From: Auriscalpium vulgare
Lineage: Eukaryota; Basidiomycota; Agaricomycetes; Russulales; Auriscalpiaceae
NCBI GenBank assembly: GCA_019915015.1
Contig: JAHBBC010000064.1
Span: 1 to 64,000, forward strand
Reading direction: 5' to 3'
DNA: 64,000 nt
Under the pieces are notes generated by a model. The model was not told where the DNA came from. It worked only from the letters and a program-made list of their open reading frames with translations, and did no database searches. Each line of letters opens with the position of its first letter. Position 1 is the first letter of the stretch. This document shows, piece by piece, positions 9,282 to 21,855 of this stretch. The translations under genes and the position numbers were made by a program.

Positions 9282-12200
9282 ATGCCGAAAGCTGCCCGGA
9301 CCCCCCGCTCGGACACCGTTGTCGCTCGTGCGTATCTCTTCATCACAAGCCTTCACATGTTGACGAGCTGGGTAGAATTTGAGGTCATTCCTGGCAACGA
9401 GTCACATGTTAAATGCATACCATGCTCTAAACATACCGGAATGCCAAAAGTCCTGGGACGGACGTCGATCTCCGGACACCGCAAGACGCGAGTGCACATA
9501 ATTGCCACAAAAGGTCCTGATGATGCTGCCCTTGAAGCTCCCGATGTGTTTGCAGGCAGTGTGGCAGCACCGGCCCTGCTATCAATTGCAGAACAATTCA
9601 TGACGGTCTCAGATGGCGAGGACGATCAACTCACCGTGGAGCGTGGCCCGGATCCATTGGAGGACGTCGTCATGTACGACGACGAAGCCTTCGACTCACA
9701 AGGACATGAAATCCTCTTCACGGCCGGCAAGGCAGCGAGCACGGGGGACTTGGATCCGTCAGCTCGGGCGCATCTTGGTCGGCAGTTTGACAGGCTTGAA
9801 TACTATGAGCATGAGATCTTTGGAAAGCTGGGGCATGGTCAGGGTGACAGCAGTGGAGGTGACTCAACGATACCGGATGTTGTAAAAGCCATGCAGAACA
9901 TGGGTTTGTTTCTTGACGCCGGACTTGATGATCCTCACTGATTGCTGTTTGTTACAGGCTTAGAGGAGGACTCGGATGATGAAGATGGGGATGTTGACGA
10001 GGAGGGTCAAGGCGTCCAGCAAGACATCGACCCTGATGCAAGCTCACATTGGGCGCCGCATGGGTCTAAAACAGTAAGTCTTCGCACGGAAATTTTGCGT
10101 CGGCATTCGACAACACATTTATCACTATGGCTCACAGATGTTTATGCTTGATATGCTCGACAATCTCCCTCGTCTGCGCCTATCCGATGATCACCTCAAA
10201 GCTATCATATGGGTCATGCGCGAATGTGGGACACCCGCTGTGCCTTCATTCAAGGCCCTTCGAAAGCTTCAAGATAAACTCACTCAAGTCGTTGGTTTGC
10301 ATACAGACGAGCATGACTCGTCTCTTGGTAATAGGTTCTGCATGAATAATCCTCTGGATCTTTTAGCCCTGGTAAGTCAATATCGCTCGCATCCTTTTGC
10401 ATGTGCCGGAACCAACTCGGACTCTGTCGGCCAGGACTGGGCAAATCCTCTAGTCCGAGATTTTATTCATGTATACCCTGAGGTATCGGACGCTGTGTCT
10501 GAGGCTTGGCAAGCAGGGAAGTGGCTGGGAGAGGTTCCGTATGAGGACCTGTCGCCGATGTGGGCGGATTGGGATGCGGGCAAGGGCCACCGTCATTTCT
10601 ATGTCAACGAGCTCGCCCAGCTGGAAGATGGCGATTTCGTTGTGCCCGTTCGGTGGGTAACCATCAACAAAGTCGTGCATGCTGAAGTTTACGATGTCGC
10701 TCATTATGCTGCTGTAAGTTTTGTATGTCATCTTCGCGGCAAGTTCTGTTGATCTTAGCCACACAGACTGAAATGTTTGTCGTCCATAATCACGCTGTAC
10801 GACGCGTCCGAGCGCAAGACTTGTGTCGCAACATGCTCGATCTTGCAACAACATATGCTCTCAACTTCGGCGGTGAGGTTCCCGTGCTCCTGGCATGCCG
10901 CATGATCCGCTCTGACGCATACGCACCATGCATGTCAGACGTTGGACCTGTGCGCGTGACCGAAAATCCCTTGAGGGAAGTTGCTCACGGCCGGCCGATG
11001 TTCACTCTTCGTCTCATGCCTTGGTGCGACGATGTCTCGGGGAATGTCAGCAAGTCATACAACGCTCATACGAACACATATCTCGCCAACGCCTCTCTGC
11101 CCCATAAGCAATTATGCCAGGAGTACTTCATTCGCTTTGCATCAACATCACCGCATGCCTCGGCATCGGAGCAGCTCGCGGCGCTTTTTCCAAAACTGTA
11201 AGTATGTATTTGTTCTCGTCATGACAATTATACTCACAGCTTCGTGTTTCCTACAGGCGGTCTGATATGTGGCACCCGGCTTATGATTGCTGTTTGGCTC
11301 AAGAGATCCTGTTCCGTGTTCTCGCCCACGTTCTACCGGCCGACAATCCGCAACAAGCCGAATTGGCTTCCAATGTTGGCGTCAAGGGCAAGTTCAATTG
11401 CAGATACGACAAACTCGGGGGCACAGAAGCCGAGCGAGAAGAGAACGACCTCTACCATGCGTACTTCTCCGTAATTGTCGCTCTTCTCAATACCACCTGC
11501 CATGCTGACCGCCAGTCGATAGCCTGGTCAACCGCGCCATCGCGACGAGACACGGAACGTAATCGAACAGCAATATTTAAAGGCCTGCCTGGGTGTCCAA
11601 GACGCCGTAGACGATCTGCAAATTTCCACGGGTGTCAAGGACAAGATTGCGTTATACTGGCTTGACCAGCTCATTGTCAAGGCACGAGAGATGCAGCGCG
11701 ACCGGATATCTCCTGGCGGCAATCAAGACCCTCGCCTGCGTAATCGGAAGCTCACCGCTGAGGACAAGGATGCGATCCGAAATGAAATCAAGCACAGCAT
11801 CCAAGAAGAGCTCATGAACTGGGTTATATCGCAGCCATCGCACTCCTTCGACAAGCTTCCTCCCGGGCCCCGTGAGTGCTCTCCTTATGTTGCCGGAACA
11901 TGATTGACCAAATGTTCCTTTCCAGTCGGCCGAACAAATCTCCGTCCCGGTGATCACTATAGTGTCCTCTTACATGCAGATGGTACGCATTGGATCTCAT
12001 GTCTCTGCGGCCGTCAATACTCACGACAGTCTGCCTTGCAGGTATAGATCCTCATCGCGATTGTGCTGTTGAGATCCTGCACACCTACCTCCTCGGCAAT
12101 GACAAGTATGTATGGCACGCTACCACCAAGGGATGGGACAAGAAGAAGGACGATTTGTTCGCCATTCGCCTCCAATCCTCGTCCGTCGATGGGTTGACCC

Positions 12201-13820
12201 TCCCACCGCTTCGTGCGCAGTACATGGCGCAGTACAAGAACTCACTCATCGGGAAGCACTTCAAAGCGCTGCAACAACTCGGCATCTTCCATCTTCACGA
12301 CGATTTGTGTCCAGCCATCGTCTTCGACCTTTGGAAGGCTACGGGCGAGCTGGGCGCAATGCTTTGGTACCACGAAATCAAATATATGGATCACTATCTT
12401 GTATGTCTACCCGTCACCAGCTCGCTATGTCACGAGAACAATGCTCACTCCTCGCAGGCCGATTTAGATATTCTCATTGGCAATCTTCTTGATATATGGG
12501 CAAAGCTAGACCCTCGTCGCATCCTTCAGAAATTCAAGCTCCACATCCTCACCCATCTCATTGACGATATACGCCGCCACGGACCTGCAGTCTTATATGC
12601 TACGGAGATTTTCGAGTGCTGGAATGCGATCTTTCGCATGTGCAGCGTCCTGTCAAACCACCTCGCTCCGAGTCGTGACATTGCGGTCACGCTAGCCGAC
12701 ATGGAGCGCTTCAAACATCAAGCCAGCGGAGGGTGGTGGAAGGATGCCAAAGGCGAGTATGTGCGCGGCGGGCGCTATGTCCGAACGTTTATGGCAGGTA
12801 ATAAGAACCTGCAACGACGGCTTGGTTGGGTTGACCCAGAGATGCTCAAAGCCGGTGAGTAACCTGCACTCTGATCGATGACTGGTGTTGATCCACGCTC
12901 GCAAATCAAGGGACTGTCAAGCTGGCGTCTCGCAGGCAACGAGGACCGGCACCGCTCTCGAAGCTTCTCGCCGACCTGTGGACTCCAGAGTTTGTGTCCC
13001 TTGACGACGGTCGTGACTGGCTTCGCTGTCGGTACATCATCTCGCGTTCACACGACGTGTGTCGAGACGGCTCGTGGGTCTTCTTCAAAGCAAAAGATGT
13101 ACGTATCTGTTTTGTGCCCTGGCACCTCTCTGTGAGACTCATGCTGTCTTAGGTCGTCTCATCTGGCCGAATCAAGGTGCTGCTCACGCGCGATCGTGCA
13201 CAGCAGGCCGATTCGGTGTTGTCATTTGCGGTGGTTGAACAGTTCCAGATAATGGAGGTGGCGGATGCTCGATTCAATATGCCTGCTCTTCTTAAGGCAG
13301 GGAAGACATGTATCGTCCATGCAACGGTGAATATCTTTCTTGTCAGATCTCATAATGCCATTTATATTTTGCTTAGGAAATCATGTTCATATTCAATGCT
13401 CAACATAATTGCGCGCGCTCCAAATGCACAATTACGGAAGGCCCGCCCGTCATCCAGGAACGTCGGGAGCTGGCGCGCATGCAGAGAGTTGTCAAGCACG
13501 CTGATGATGAGCACTTCCTTCTCAATATGCACGCCTTGCACAATGCGGCGCTCATCAGAGAAACATTGCCGCGTCATCTCACAGCTCCGAGGCCCTTATT
13601 TCAAAACCGACGCGCAGAGCACGATGCTTTTGCAGCTCAACTGCGTGTCACGGGCCCTACGAAACGAGCCGAGACAGCGGCGAAGACGAAGGCGACTCGC
13701 GCAAAGAATCAGCAGGCGAAAGAAAACATGGGGAACGGAGAGCGCACAGCAGCGCGTGCGGAAGGCGAAGGTGGCGACAGCGTGGCGGCGGCTGCCGAGG
13801 GCCCCACGGGAGAAGATTGA
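9282..13820 (+). CDS. Transposase-like protein, copy A, with N-terminal C2H2 finger
   Basis: Large multi-exon gene from ATG 9282 to TGA 13818-13820. In order: a C2H2 finger (VKCIPCSKH ... SISGHRKTRVH); an acidic region; LDNLPRLRLSDDHLKAIIW; WANPLVRDFIHVYPEVSDAV; the core PWCDDVSGNVSKSYNAHTN followed by LPHKQLCQEYFIRF; DCCLAQEILFRVLAHVLPADN; then IDPHRDCAVEILHTYLLGND, FHLHDDLCPAIVFDLW, FKLHILTHLIDDIRRHGPAV and SNHLAPSRDIAVTL. The C-terminus has GSWVFFKAKDV, NAQHNCARSKC and VIQERREL. Apparent breaks near 11470 and 12000 resolve as introns (GTAATT...GATAG; GTACGC...TTGCAG) that keep frame, so the gene seems intact. Conserved Asp/His residues fit a DDE-type nuclease, but the catalytic set is not proven. 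The family is common in agaricomycetes; I cannot give it a superfamily name. Confidence 0.75.
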
Positions 13821-14325
13821 GAGAAGACGCATCTCGCCCTAATATTAGCTGTACTCTTGTCTAAATGTCAGCCAGGATCTTTGCGCAAGAGCTGCAGAAG
13901 GCTCATGCCAGCTGTCGCTGTGGATGACGTACGGAGCTTGGCACAAGTATTGGCAGATCTTGAGCGAAAATCTTGTCCAAGTGTACACGGGCAGACGGTT
14001 GGAGGCGAAATTTCTGAAGTAAACTCGGCTTAAGAAATTAGTGTTTACTCCTCAAGCGGTTCTGATATCGGTCGCCCCTCAGAAATTCACGAATGCGATT
14101 TTTCTTAAGAAAACCGGAGCTTCAATTCGCTTAGTTGGCGAGATCTGATGGCGATATGCAGTGATGACTAATGCCGCTATCCTGCGGTCACGGTTCCCCC
14201 CGGGCCGTTCCTCTTGCCCACGCCGCTGTTGTTCTAGGAGCTTATACGAGACTAGCATCAACGAAATGACATTGGGATTATCATACTAAGTGTATATGGA
14301 TAGGTATAGTAAGTGAGGTTGAAAT
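13821..14325. repeat. Palindrome-rich spacer between the two cassettes
   Basis: No gene. At 13990-14130 there are several CTTAAG palindromes (TTTCTTAAGAAA type) and an inverted pair AATTTCTGA / TCAGAAATT about 75 bp apart. AT-rich palindromes are common at transposon ends, so this may hold the right end of cassette A or the end of cassette B. No boundary or target duplication could be fixed. Confidence 0.35.
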
Positions 14326-16325
14326 TTAGGGGTGACGACTGAGCTCTGCCCACTTCACTCGCGCCGAACACGTCGATCGTCGTCGTCTGGACCGAAGCAT
14401 CAACACAGCAAGGCATTGATAGAAAGAGAGGAACTCACAGCGTAAGAGGTGCCCGATGCTGGAGCCTGGCAGTTGAGAGCCTCGAGCATGGTAGGACTGC
14501 CCCACAGAATGCGGGCTATGAAACCGAGAGGCAGCAGATGGAGGCGTATAGATGCGCGATAGATCTGTTTGAGACACAGAGGGGGAGACTGACCGCGACG
14601 GCAGAGAGAGTTCGTCGATGGATACAATGGGCTGTGGACCGTGACGGTGAGGTGTAACCGGGGCTGACTCGGAGCTCGCTTCCGATGGGCGTAGGATTCG
14701 CGGGCGAGAGGTTTGCTGAAACGTTTGCACGCCGTCTTGGTACCTATTGTTGGTGGACGTTGATGTTGCTCCACGGAATGGGCTGTGTGAAGGCAGGGCG
14801 ATGCGGGGTAGCGACGGAGGATGAGAGCCGTCTCGAATAATTGTGCGCGGCGCCTCGAGCGGGATGATGGTGATGGGATCATCTGGAAACAAAGCCCTCT
14901 CCTTCACTAGACAGCATTGGAGATAACTGCGAGTCTAGTTGAGTAATGTGTAAGATAGGTTTGAAGCAAGACATACTTTTTCCAGTCATCACTTTTGCTG
15001 ATATCCTTGCCCCAAGCCTTAACTCTGGAAGCGATGTCGACTTCCACTTGTGACCAGAAGTCGTTAGTCCGGCTGGTCGCCTTGCCAGTGTTCACGCGCT
15101 TCCTTTTTGCGAGTCGCCCGCCGTCAGCTCGAGGCTGAGCTTCGTCGTCGTCGTCGTCGTTGTTGTTGTCCGAGGCACCGACATCTTCTTCGTCGCCTGA
15201 TTCGTCACCACGTTTTGAATCGTAGAAATCCGGATGTGCAAGAACAAATGCGCGCTTCGATACATGTTTAGCTTGGATCGTGATAGAAAATAACTACACG
15301 CACCAAGCGGGCAAGTTGCATAGCAAGTGGCGCCTTCGCGTGTTCTTCGCCTTGTAAGAACTTCGTGGCGACTCGTTGCGTGAACGTTGTGAGGTCACAG
15401 CGCCGTGTTGCCCCTTGCCCAGCCTTATATACCGAGTTCAAGATCTGTTGCTCAAGGCAATGGTATTTAGTCCCGCTGTCTGAGACGAGAGAGTAAACAA
15501 AACGACCGCACCGCTGTCCGGAAGACACTCTGGATATATGTCGCCTTCTTCTTGACAAAAGTCTTCAGCCGCTTGAGATCTGCCGGGCGTTCAAACAGAA
15601 CAGCACATCCGTTCGTCTCCTTGTACTTCTTGATGTGCACCTTGGACGAGACATCAATATGCGACATTTTTACTATGCTCGGTCAACGTACCAGAACTTC
15701 ATCCCCAATTTTGAAGGTCCTGCGAGTGGGGTCTGCGATGAGTTTGCGACAGGTTGCATCTACTACAGCCTGCTCGAAGCCGTCAGCAGGCGGTCGTCAT
15801 GGCATGGGACGCAGATTTTCACCTGTTGATCCTCGGAGAGGTCACGAGAGCCAATCGCTACCTTCATCTCTTCGAGTCCCTTTTGCATGCCTACAATTGC
15901 AGTGTCGCGCCGGTCAATCTTTTGTTCCATTGCTAGCAGCTTGGCGAAGGTAACAATGCCCATTTCGCTGCTAGCGGATGCTGAGAACATCTAGAGACAG
16001 GGTCGTCAGGACGATCAAGACTGGCAGAGGCTGAGGAGCAAGGTACTTCTGTGAACTGATCTAGTTCCTCTCGTGCGGCGCTGCCCAAGCAGTACATGTT
16101 GGCAATGGAGTCGGAGAAGCGTTTGAACTGGTCGCTGGCGTGCTGGCTATGACTCCGAGCTGAGGAGCTTGCATCGGTGGCCGTGTCGGGCTGCGTACTG
16201 CTTCGTCGTGAACGGGTGTCATCTGAATAGAGGCCTTGGTTGTCAGTATTCAACGGGGAGTAATGAACAGTCCCCCAAGTCCCTTCAGCAGGATATGAAT
16301 CCCGGTCCGCCACGTCAAAGGACAT
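14326..16325 (-). CDS. Accessory protein of a transposase cassette (copy B), function unknown
   Basis: Minus-strand multi-exon gene starting at ATG 16325 (MSFDVADRDSYPAEG). Segments in order: a Ser/Asp-rich head, then FKRFSDSIANMY and AAREELDQF; FAKLLAMEQKIDRRDTAIV; ATCRKLIADPTRRTFKIGD; FVKKKATYIQSVFRTA; ATKFLQGEEHAKAPLAMQLARL; an Asp-run (NNNDDDDDE) with a basic KRKR; FWSQVEVDIASRVKAWGKDI; and a long Ser/Pro-rich tail. Introns with GT/AG ends join these in frame (for example GTGCGG...CAACAG, GTATGT...ACTAG). Segment order, and the FWxxV / LxxFxxLLxxxQ / FWxQVExxI patterns, match the accessory gene of cassette A, although overall identity is low. It lies 445 bp downstream of transposase B on the same strand. 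The exact 3' end (14326 or 14400) depends on whether the last intron is used. Confidence 0.6.
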
Positions 16326-16770
16326 GGAGCACAGAGAACGAGACGAAGGGGGAGAAAATGAACTGAAATGGATTTAAAAGGACGAACCAGGCTTTGGTGC
16401 CCTGAACTAAACACAACGGGCATGGTCTGCGCACACGCGAGGATACAGGTGGCAAGGGGGAATGGCACCACCGGCGATCGGCTATGATGTGGAACCTGCC
16501 GTGTCAATGCGGAGGTGCAAGTGTCCTCACTGTGTCTGCACCATGATTTGGGAGCCGTAAAATGAGGTGGAGGCCATGTTGAGAGTGGAGGCTTGCCGCC
16601 GCGGCGTGTTGAAAGCAATCGGTGCCAGTTGCCACGTCTCTCGAGTCTCACCGAGGCTGACATCGCTTGCGCATTGATCCACGTGACCGCAGCACTTAGC
16701 CACACAGCCGCATTTCCGCAACGCGGAGGTGTTGTGCACACAGCAGTATCATCCGATCACATGGTACTAG
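16326..16770. other. Spacer between accessory B and transposase B
   Basis: Presumptive promoter of the accessory gene and 3' region of the transposase. Open frames here do not continue any neighbouring protein pattern and have no motif. Confidence 0.4.
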
Positions 16771-19700
16771 CTAGAATCTGTCCGTATATGTGGTTTGTGT
16801 ATGTGGCGTGTAACGCAGGGGGTATTCTACGGGGTACGACACAAATGTGGATCCTGAAGACATGTTATCGTGAGTGGGAGACATTGGTGGCGGACCCGCT
16901 GAAATAGAATAGTCTCTTGCGTGTAAATAAGATGAGTGAGATGATGATGGTGGATAACCCGGAGTCACATGCGATGGAAAGTGGTTCTGTAGATGGGAGT
17001 GTGGGTCTGGAGAACGCGGCCAGCCTCTCGCATGATGGTTATTGACCTGCGCGAGGTCAGAAGCATGGGTATAGGCCGGGTGTGACTGTCGAAGGGCACT
17101 CGGCACATGCGGGCGTGTGTAAGGGTGGTCTTGGAAGGTCCAATGTGGTTGCGCTACCATCGGCATCGCCGGGGAACCCAGACTCGGACCAGCTCGCTCA
17201 GTGAGCGCGCTGTCGGCCATATGTGTTGTTCGAGTACGCGGTGAAGACCCAGGTGCAGCCGGCACCGATGTAGATGGGACCGGTGCTGTGACTGTGGTAT
17301 TCTGCTTCTGCTTCTGCTTCTGTGGTTTACGTGCAGGAGCTTTCTTCTCGGCGGCGAAGATGGCGGCAACAGAATTGAGGACGACGGTGGTGCGATCTTG
17401 AAGCGGGGATGGAACACGGAAATCGCTGAGGAGGGATGCATTTCGCATCTGGGCTGTGTTCAGCACACAATTATTGGGAGACATGTGCGAGACAGTCGCC
17501 GCCCGCATACTTGTCTCTTCGCGTTCCTGGAAAACAGCACGACTTTGCACCAAACCACACTCATGCGTGTGGCAGTCATGCTGCACGTTAACTTTGCATA
17601 TTAATGACTGGAAATGGGGTGGTTGTGATAAGCCCAAGAACACGGTTTCATCGGCGGAGTCACGTACCTTGACATCAACAAGCACAATATCATTCTCTTG
17701 CGCAACCACACGGGGCATGCGATAGAAGTCGTGGGGTTGATCTGTACGAGCCCGTGACACGGCGATGAAGTCGGCTTTACCGTCTTTTTTTGCCAGCGAT
17801 GCCTCGATCTGCAAGACTTCACGAACGCGCGCTATCTTCGGCCGAGCGCCACCGGATGACGACTCCGACAGAAGAACCCAGTCCCCGGAGCTGCATGCCT
17901 CGCCATTTGCAAGAACCACACTTTTAGCGATCGAGTATCTTGTACTTGGCCCAGATTGACGCGGCGGGGCCATGCCAGACCTCCCTGAGACTGTATCTTG
18001 CCACTTCTTCAAAGGGCTCACATTACGACAGTCACCTGGGGCAGCGCGTGACAGTCAGTGCACCGTTACAAATGTTTAGCCAGTAAAAAGGTTGCTCACC
18101 CTCGTGTGATTGAGCTGTACTCTGAGCCCCGTCGTCCTGAAATCCAAGGAATTTGATAGCAAACTCGTTGTTTTGAAGCAGAGTCTGCGGAGCATTCCCT
18201 ATTTGCATCCATCTACAATTTGCACTCGGACTGACATCGAGCATCCACGGGGATAGCCCATTCACCAGAGCAGGAGGCCGAGCTGAGGACTTCTTCGGCT
18301 GCGGCTGCAAGTCCTGCTCCGTTGATGATTCCGCCGCTGGACCAGCGTCGAGATCGCAATCAAGAGCCGCTGATGCACGAAAATAGCCTCCGCTGAGAAG
18401 ATGCCGAACACGGCTGCTGCGCGCCATTGACCGGGCGATATCCCTGGATGGAGCGTGACGATTGCTATGCACACTGTGAGAGCGAATGATAGCGTTGAAA
18501 GACTCGAAGCCCTCCGTAGCGAAGAGCATCGCAGGCCCAAACCGTCGGATATGATCAGGAAGGTGGAGGAGGACATGGAATTTTGGCTTATTGAACCACT
18601 GCGGGGTACGCGAGCACGTGCAGGCAAGAAAATAGTCAACTGCGGCCCTCAGCTCGCTCTGTTGAGAGGTTAAGAACGAGGATATACAGAGATAATTCAT
18701 CCACATACCAGGTAGTGATCGACATCGTTAATCTCCGGCTGCCAGACAAGCGGAACAAGTGTACTCAGTGCCACCCAGGCTTTTAAGGCGGCCTGGTCAA
18801 GGCCTGGCAGACCGTGAAGTACGAAGGGCGCAACTTGAGCGATTGCACGAAAATCTCGGCCAGTGAGCGACCCAGCATAGGTCACAAGAGTATGTCCAGC
18901 GAGCGGAGGTATCCCAAGGCCGCGAGTGTCGAATGATGCCAGGCGTGCACGCAGAATGGCCTTCGAATCGTCATTGAGGCGGTTTACAGCATCACGCCAA
19001 AAATACTTCACACATCCGAGGAGAATCACGTGGAGGATCTCGACCGGCGTATCAGAATGTGGGTCGAAGTCTGAGCAGAAATGTTCAACGTATGTACATG
19101 TCTAACAATGACCGGGGTACATACCTTTGATGCGCCAAACGGGACTAGTTATGTCATTTGGGAATTTAGCCAGCTCTTGAGATACCTCTTGTTCCTTGAG
19201 GGCCTTGCTTTTGCCGCGCTTTGTGGAAAGGGCGAAGAGTCGTTCGAGAAAGTGATTTTGGAACATGTCTTTGATGCCTGAGACTGTCCGCATCTTCTTG
19301 ACATTGGAAGCGCCTCCTACACGTTTTGCTTCGAGAAATTGGGATGACAACTCTGTAATCGTCTCACTACGCTTTCGCAGGCGATCTCCGATCTTAAAAA
19401 GTGATGAGTGAAACCTAGGATCAAGACAGAGATGGCGCGACACTGCTTACAGACATAAAGCGTGTGACACGCTCAACCATCTCCCGCATCGTCTCCGCCT
19501 TTCTCTTGACCTTCCTTGTTTTCACTGCGTCGCTGGCCTGACTACTTGCGTCGCTCTGGTCGCCGGTTTCTTCTTCATCCCTTGATGCCACAGATGCCGT
19601 GTCCCAGGCGGCATTACCAGGTTCTTCGCGATCTCTGGCCCGCTCGTCGTGTTCTTCACCGTGACCGGTTACCCAACAAGCCCGGCAGAACATCTTCGCG

Positions 19701-21696
19701 GTCATCCCAATATGACAGGAAAACTCGCTCTGCATTGGATTGTCTCCGAGCATGGCGAGCACGGAAGGAATGACAAGTACGAGCTCATGCCAGACGGCAT
19801 CGAAAGCCCAGACCCCGTTCTCCTGTGATGATCTGGTTATTTAATATAGATCAATGTGAATGCCACGAGCGAATCGATGCTGATGTGCTTACTTGAGTTG
19901 TTGAACGATTCCGTCAAGCATCTCGAGCGGTGGGGCAATATTTGATGTTGCTAGGAAATGTATGTTCGACTCCTGATGAACGAGATGGCGTGGCAGCCCC
20001 GCAGCGGTGAAAAGGAATGAGTTGTGCTTGTTCCATTTTTTCGAAACGTTGCCTGACGTGTCATCACAATACAGCCAAATTGGAAATGCAACGACGCGAT
20101 ACCCCGCTGCTCTTGACCTCCACGAATTCCCGATGGAAGCATTGGTTCTGGACCAAGCGTACACTGTTTCGGTCGCATCCCGCAACGACCCTGATGCAAG
20201 CAGAACGTCAGTGCAAGTAGGCCAAGACAAGGTTTTGTGTTCATACCGGACAGCTGACGTGGATCGGGCATCGGTAGACCGGAAGGGAGTGTCCGACGTG
20301 GATATGCTTTGCACAGCAAAGGGAATGGCAAGAGCAAATTGTCGGCGGTGATCTCCATTTCATGACGCTCGTCAATGATCCAGCGTGTCCCGGTTGCGTC
20401 TGGCATCATCGGCCAAGCCCGAGCAAGCGTCGCCGGTCCTCGAGTCAGCCAACGATGCGGCATGCAGACGCGTCCATCGCGGAGTAGTGTCGGCTCAAAA
20501 ATATAGTAGTCTTGACCGCTCTGATGTCGTATCATCGGAGTAAGAAGGCTTGGATCCATCTCATTGAGCCACCGGTCTGCTTGCCAGGCTTGAGACAGTC
20601 GGCGTCCGGCATCTTCGGGGAGAAATCGCAGATGAGGACGAACACGAGAATTGGCCATTTCCTGCGAGCAAAAATTGAGATTGGAAGTTTCCAACAAGAT
20701 CCAGATATAAATACCTGAGCAATGAGGGCAGCAAAGTCGTTGGTATAGTACAGATTACCGAGTGCACCAGCAAAGCGGAGACTCTGAATGCCACAGATCC
20801 GTTGAAGTACGCAGTCGATATCCTTCATGGTACGCTCTGACGGTACATTGTGGATTCCCATGACAGCGAGGCCCCAGTGTATCACCGCATTCTGCTTGTC
20901 AGAGAAGACACAGCGCGGGACGTGCCGCAAGATGTCCAGAACGCATGTCTGTTGCCGAATGTCGTCAGCTCTTGTTCAAGCGCTCGTATATGACTGAAGG
21001 CCGCATGGCTTGGCATACCTCTTTGTCCGGCCAAGGGTACCATGGATTCTGCTCGTCAAAGGACCGTCGTCGTCGTTGGGACATAATTCCTGATATTATT
21101 GAGGCATTATTAGTAAATTTATGATGCCTGCATAGCGCAAAGCTCACCAGTGATCGCACCACTCGCAACATCTTCATCGTCGCTGTCTGCATCGGACCCT
21201 GCATCGCGTTCGACATCTTCGCCGTTGGAGGCAACCTCAGCAGGGTCATCGTTGAGGAGTAAACGCTGCACATCCCCGGCGAGCGCAGCGGCTCCACGCT
21301 CGTCGTACGGCACACTATAGCTGTAGGACTGCAGGTCGCTCGAGCTCCAGTCGACGACACCACTTTGGTCATTCACCCAGGATTCTGTGGCGGCGATGCT
21401 TGATTCATGGGGCACTGGTTGGGTGCGGTTGCGCTCCGCCAGGACTGCGCTCAGACCCTCTGCAACTGCAGCGCGCTCGCGGGGACTAGGACGGTGAGGC
21501 GCAGCGAAGTTGTCGCGCAACGGGAATGCGGTGGAACTGCTCTCTGCTCGCCGTGGCCGCTCGGGATTAGCATTTGGAAGTAATTTGATGTTCTCTCTGT
21601 GCGCACGGCTGTCCTCGTGGCGAGATATCGATTTCATATCAATGATTCTGTCGCATGCTTGACAGTGCCATCTACCATCTCCGTTAGGTATGAATA
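16771..21696 (-). CDS. Transposase-like protein, copy B, with N-terminal C2H2 finger
   Basis: Same family as the gene at 9282, on the opposite strand. The first exon included (from 21696) carries a C2H2 finger: WHCQACDRIID ... SISRHEDSRAH. Then RRSFDEQNPWYPW, LDILRHVPRCVFSDKQ, FAGALGNLYYTNDFAAL, FLPEDAGRRLSQAWQADRWL, the core WLYCDDTSGNVSKKWNKHN with LPRHLVHQESNIHFL, VLAMLGDNPMQSEF, MFCRACWVTGH, DTPVEILHVILLGCVKYFWR, KPKFHVLLHLPDHIRRFGPA and NRHAPSRDIARSM. The C-terminal module has SGDWVLLSES and VQHDCHTHECG, matching the copy A tail. A frame change near 20260 is a 56-nt GTATGA...CATCAG intron, not a lesion. No damage was found. The first in-frame Met is at 21637, but the finger lies upstream of it, so the true start is probably further 5', possibly in the gene at 21856-22626. 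Confidence 0.72.
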
Positions 21697-21855
21697 CTGC
21701 GGCAAACTGTGAGAACTGTGTAAAGAAACAGGAGCTCGGAGCTCACATACTTCGAGGATTCCGGGCGCGAAATCTACTCTGCCCTCGAAATACCACGGAG
21801 GGAGGTTCGTTTCCCCGTGGCGGAGTAACCCCTACCGTACAAAATGAGACCGATC

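Noticed and set aside
11465..11580. Frameshift or stop in transposase A
   Set aside because: An intron starting GTAATT and ending CGATAG removes the in-frame stop and joins HAYFSP to VIEQQYLKAC without loss.
7510..14124. Inverted 11-bp match TGAAGCTCCGG (7510-7520) and CCGGAGCTTCA (14114-14124) as terminal repeats of cassette A
   Set aside because: Similarity does not extend beyond 11 bp and no target duplication flanks it. A match this short is not surprising when searching two ~500-bp regions.
20240..20320. Frameshift in transposase B
   Set aside because: The frame change coincides with a good GTATGA donor, a CACTGAC branch-like site and a CATCAG acceptor 56 nt later; splicing restores the conserved sequence.
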